Shown: piece after piece, positions 62,289 to 64,000 of the stretch | Layout of the letters: each line of letters begins with the position of its first letter | Position numbering within the stretch: position 1 is the stretch's first letter | Source: Noviluteimonas lactosilytica | Lineage (GTDB): Bacteria > Pseudomonadota > Gammaproteobacteria > Xanthomonadales > Xanthomonadaceae | Length of the DNA: 64,000 nucleotides | Assembly: GCF_020866925.1 (NCBI RefSeq) | Contig: NZ_JAJGAK010000003.1 | Span: 1 to 64,000, forward strand | Reading direction: 5' to 3' | Notes under the pieces: generated by a model | What the model saw: the letters and a program-made list of their open reading frames with translations, nothing else | What the model was told of the DNA's origin: nothing | The model's database searches: none | Made by a program: the position numbers and the translations under genes

Positions 62289-62825
62289 ATGAGGGGATTG
62301 GGTCTACTACTCGTTGCCGTCGGGTTGGTTTGGCTAGTCGTGGCTTTCAACATGAGCACGACCGTCACCACGCCTGGCGAAACGTTCGGTTCTGGCGACT
62401 ACGCGATCCACGTGCCATCACAAACGGTGCACAACATCGGTTTGATGGAGGAGCGTCGAAACCACCTGATCATTGCGAGCGTCGTAACAGTCGCGGGTGT
62501 GTTCTTGCTTGGCTTCGGGAGTGTCGCCCGCCCCGCGGAACCGCAGGGCGACCTCAAGGCCTGTCCCGTTTGCGCCGAGATGATCCAAGCTGCTGCACTG
62601 AAGTGCCGATACTGCCAAACGGACCTTCCAGAGTCCTTCCATGCGCCAAAGGACGCACAGGCCGCCCGTCCGCCTCGCGCACCTGCCCGACTCACGAAAT
62701 CCCAGCTGAGCGACATGGAGCAGCTTGGAATAACGCACGTAGACGGATACTTCCATTATTCCGACTACGTCTATGACAGCCTTTCGCAGGCGATCATCCA
62801 TGCGAAGGCTGCGCAGCGCGCGTAG
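62289..62825 (+). CDS. Membrane protein with zinc-ribbon
   Basis: The 178-residue protein has two membrane helices (about residues 4-20 and 56-75) and a cytoplasmic zinc ribbon (C-x2-C ... C-x2-C: CPVCAEM, CRYCQ). A Pro-rich linker and a Tyr-rich C-terminus follow. A G-rich tract precedes ATG 62289. Function unknown. Confidence 0.7.
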   Translation: MRGLGLLLVAVGLVWLVVAFNMSTTVTTPGETFGSGDYAIHVPSQTVHNIGLMEERRNHLIIASVVTVAGVFLLGFGSVARPAEPQGDLKACPVCAEMIQAAALKCRYCQTDLPESFHAPKDAQAARPPRAPARLTKSQLSDMEQLGITHVDGYFHYSDYVYDSLSQAIIHAKAAQRA

Positions 62826-62877
62826 CCCAACCACGCCGAGCGAAAGTGTTCGAGCAGTTCCGTCTTCCCATAATTCA

Positions 62878-63297
62878 ATGCACATCCTAAAAACTCTGCT
62901 TGCCTTCACTGCGGGCTGCGTCTCGATCTGCACGCCGGCCGCCGCTCATGAAGTTGACGACGATCTGGTCACGAAGGTCGGGACATCTCAGATCGTGCTG
63001 GCCCGTACCGCAGGCTTGCTGGCGTTCTGCGACAAGCCCGGACTTCGAAGAACCGTGATCGACCGGATATCGAGGAACGGCCTCGACGAAGTGCTCGCCT
63101 CCACGAAACCAGAGCTGGTCGTCGACACCCTTGCTGCCGTCATCATGAGGGTGGACACCTACGCCACTGGCTTGGAATCAGGGTTGACGCTCGCGCAACT
63201 GTCGCCGGAACGAAAGGCGGAGATCTGCGATCGGACCATGACGCTCACGGACAAGTTGTTGGCGGAAGATAAGAAGGGCTCGAAGCCGGCCAAGTAG
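62878..63297 (+). CDS. Exported hypothetical protein
   Basis: The 139-residue protein has a signal peptide (about residues 1-23, cleavage near AAA-HEV) followed by a helical mature region with two cysteines (FCDKPG, EICDRTM). It is 52 bases downstream of the zinc-ribbon protein gene and may be co-transcribed. Unrecognised. Confidence 0.68.
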   Translation: MHILKTLLAFTAGCVSICTPAAAHEVDDDLVTKVGTSQIVLARTAGLLAFCDKPGLRRTVIDRISRNGLDEVLASTKPELVVDTLAAVIMRVDTYATGLESGLTLAQLSPERKAEICDRTMTLTDKLLAEDKKGSKPAK

Positions 63298-63327
63298 CTT
63301 GTGGCCTATCTTCCAACGAGCGCGCCG

Positions 63328-63621
63328 TCAGGATCCCGCTGCGCGGCCACCACGACGGCCGCCGCGTGCGCTCGATGCGACCTCACTGGAGAAGTACGTC
63401 GCGTCAACAACCGCACTGATGTCTCGCGACAGCCGCGAGAACCACCACGCAAGCGCATCCGGCCGCAGCCGCGCATCATGCCGACTGGCATTACTGCCAC
63501 ATTCGGTGAGCTGCGCCATCAGCCGCAGGTGATCGCGCAGTTGGATCAGCTCCACGTGCGCGTGTTCGGGGAGTGCGTAAACGGTGGGCGCGTGGGTTTG
63601 CGCGCTGGGTGCTTCGGACAT
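63328..63621 (-). CDS. XAC0095-like small protein
   Basis: The 97-residue protein has a segment with VYALPEHAHVELIQLRDHLRLMAQL that resembles the Xanthomonad-specific XAC0095 family, whose function is unknown. A helical middle and an Arg/Gly-rich tail follow. A structured leader (63622-63814) precedes its ATG 63621. Confidence 0.7.
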   Translation of the reverse strand: MSEAPSAQTHAPTVYALPEHAHVELIQLRDHLRLMAQLTECGSNASRHDARLRPDALAWWFSRLSRDISAVVDATYFSSEVASSARGGRRGGRAAGS

Positions 63622-63648
63622 GGTGGGCCTCCGTCGATCCGTGAAGAA

Positions 63649-63814
63649 CTTGCGTCGCCAGGTGCGACGCAAGATGTCGGGAGGTTGAAAGGCCGCTAAC
63701 AGACGGTGGACGTATTTCCCCTTGCGGGGTGTTGTATTGATCCCCTCCCGACGCGGAGACCGTGCGTTTCGACACGATCCATCGCGCCGACTGTTAGCGG
63801 AGCTTTCAAACTCC
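63649..63814 (-). promoter_or_regulatory. Structured 5' leader of XAC0095-like gene
   Basis: A perfect 10-bp hairpin (CTTGCGTCGC/GCGACGCAAG, 63649-63673) lies 27 bases upstream of the start codon. Farther upstream two near-perfect 23-24-base inverted repeats (63680-63702 and 63791-63814; core CTGTTAGCGG/CCGCTAACAG) enclose about 88 bases that also contain CCCC/GGGG (63718-63729). The arrangement suggests a long folded RNA leader or a small inverted-repeat element. Confidence 0.5.
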
Positions 63815-63907
63815 GAAACGAATCGTGCGCCTGCGCGTGGATGCCGCGATATCAGCCGAGAGCGCGTCGGACATCGGACGCGTCACTCGACGCGCCCGAC
63901 GTTGTCA

Positions 63908-64000
63908 TTACTCGTCTGCGGATTCCGGAGCAGGCTCCGTGGCCTTCTTCTTGCGGCCGCCGGTGAAGCGCGCACCAAGCTCCTTGACCAGGTCCCCGAT
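63908..64000 (-). CDS. 3' end of an uncharacterised gene (partial)
   Basis: The minus-strand frame continues from outside the window to a TAA at 63908-63910. The last 30 residues end with GARFTGGRKKKATEPAPESADE, a basic then acidic tail. The gene start and most of the protein lie beyond position 64000, so family and function cannot be judged. Confidence 0.6.
   Translation of the reverse strand: MGDLVKELGARFTGGRKKKATEPAPESADE

Overview
The window looks like chromosomal DNA of a high-GC gammaproteobacterium, most likely Xanthomonadaceae and probably Lysobacter-like. This is inferred from gene content: YaeQ, DUF2058/YaiL, Rof, a DmdC-type acyl-CoA dehydrogenase next to an HNH protein, many Xanthomonad-style exported proteins, and a C-terminal XAC0095-type gene. 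Third codon positions are strongly G/C. I see no rRNA, tRNA, CRISPR array or complete insertion sequence.

Layout. 1-9,640: a periplasmic amidohydrolase, a triple-PAS histidine kinase, a pseudouridine synthase, a YgjP-type metallopeptidase, and a small accessory module (about 7,900-9,640) of hypothetical genes bounded by palindromic repeats. 9,640-21,700: a TPR/TolB-like membrane protein, FkbM methyltransferase, exported beta-carbonic anhydrase, BaiN-type flavoprotein, nucleoside deaminase and a subtilase. 21,700-26,830: an aldo/keto reductase and a compact cbb3-like oxidase operon (ccoN-like with a CcoS-like head, ccoO-like, a 46-residue ccoQ-like gene, cytochrome c, SCO, membrane protein). 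26,980-30,700: RtcB ligase, Rof, an OmpA-domain protein. 30,700-33,700: two QueC-like PP-loop genes around an alpha/beta hydrolase. 33,700-44,350: ECF sigma factor with a membrane partner, a YeeE/PmpAB pair, a ScyD-like protein, acyl-CoA dehydrogenase, HNH protein and dxs. 44,400-54,140: M14 carboxypeptidase, POT transporter, hypothetical exported proteins, AI-2E transporter, methyltransferase and an EamA/SMR-like protein.

54,340-63,300 is the most accessory part. It holds an RHS/YD-repeat gene broken by one in-frame TAG and one frameshift, a small membrane protein overlapping its 3' end, a TlpA-like thioredoxin, a PD-(D/E)XK-like nuclease with a DUF4268-like C-terminus, and several small genes with visibly lower GC. 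The right edge holds an XAC0095-like gene with a long structured leader and the 3' end of a gene that continues beyond the window.

Most genes stand alone or in pairs. The clearest co-transcribed sets are the oxidase operon (four-base stop/start overlaps), the YeeE pair, hydrolase with QueC-like A, QueC-like B with a VOC protein, the sigma factor with its membrane partner, and the methyltransferase/EamA-like pair. No complete known defence or biosynthetic system is evident. The strongest candidates for something undescribed are the QueC-like locus, the CcoS-CcoN fusion operon, and the structured leader at the right edge.
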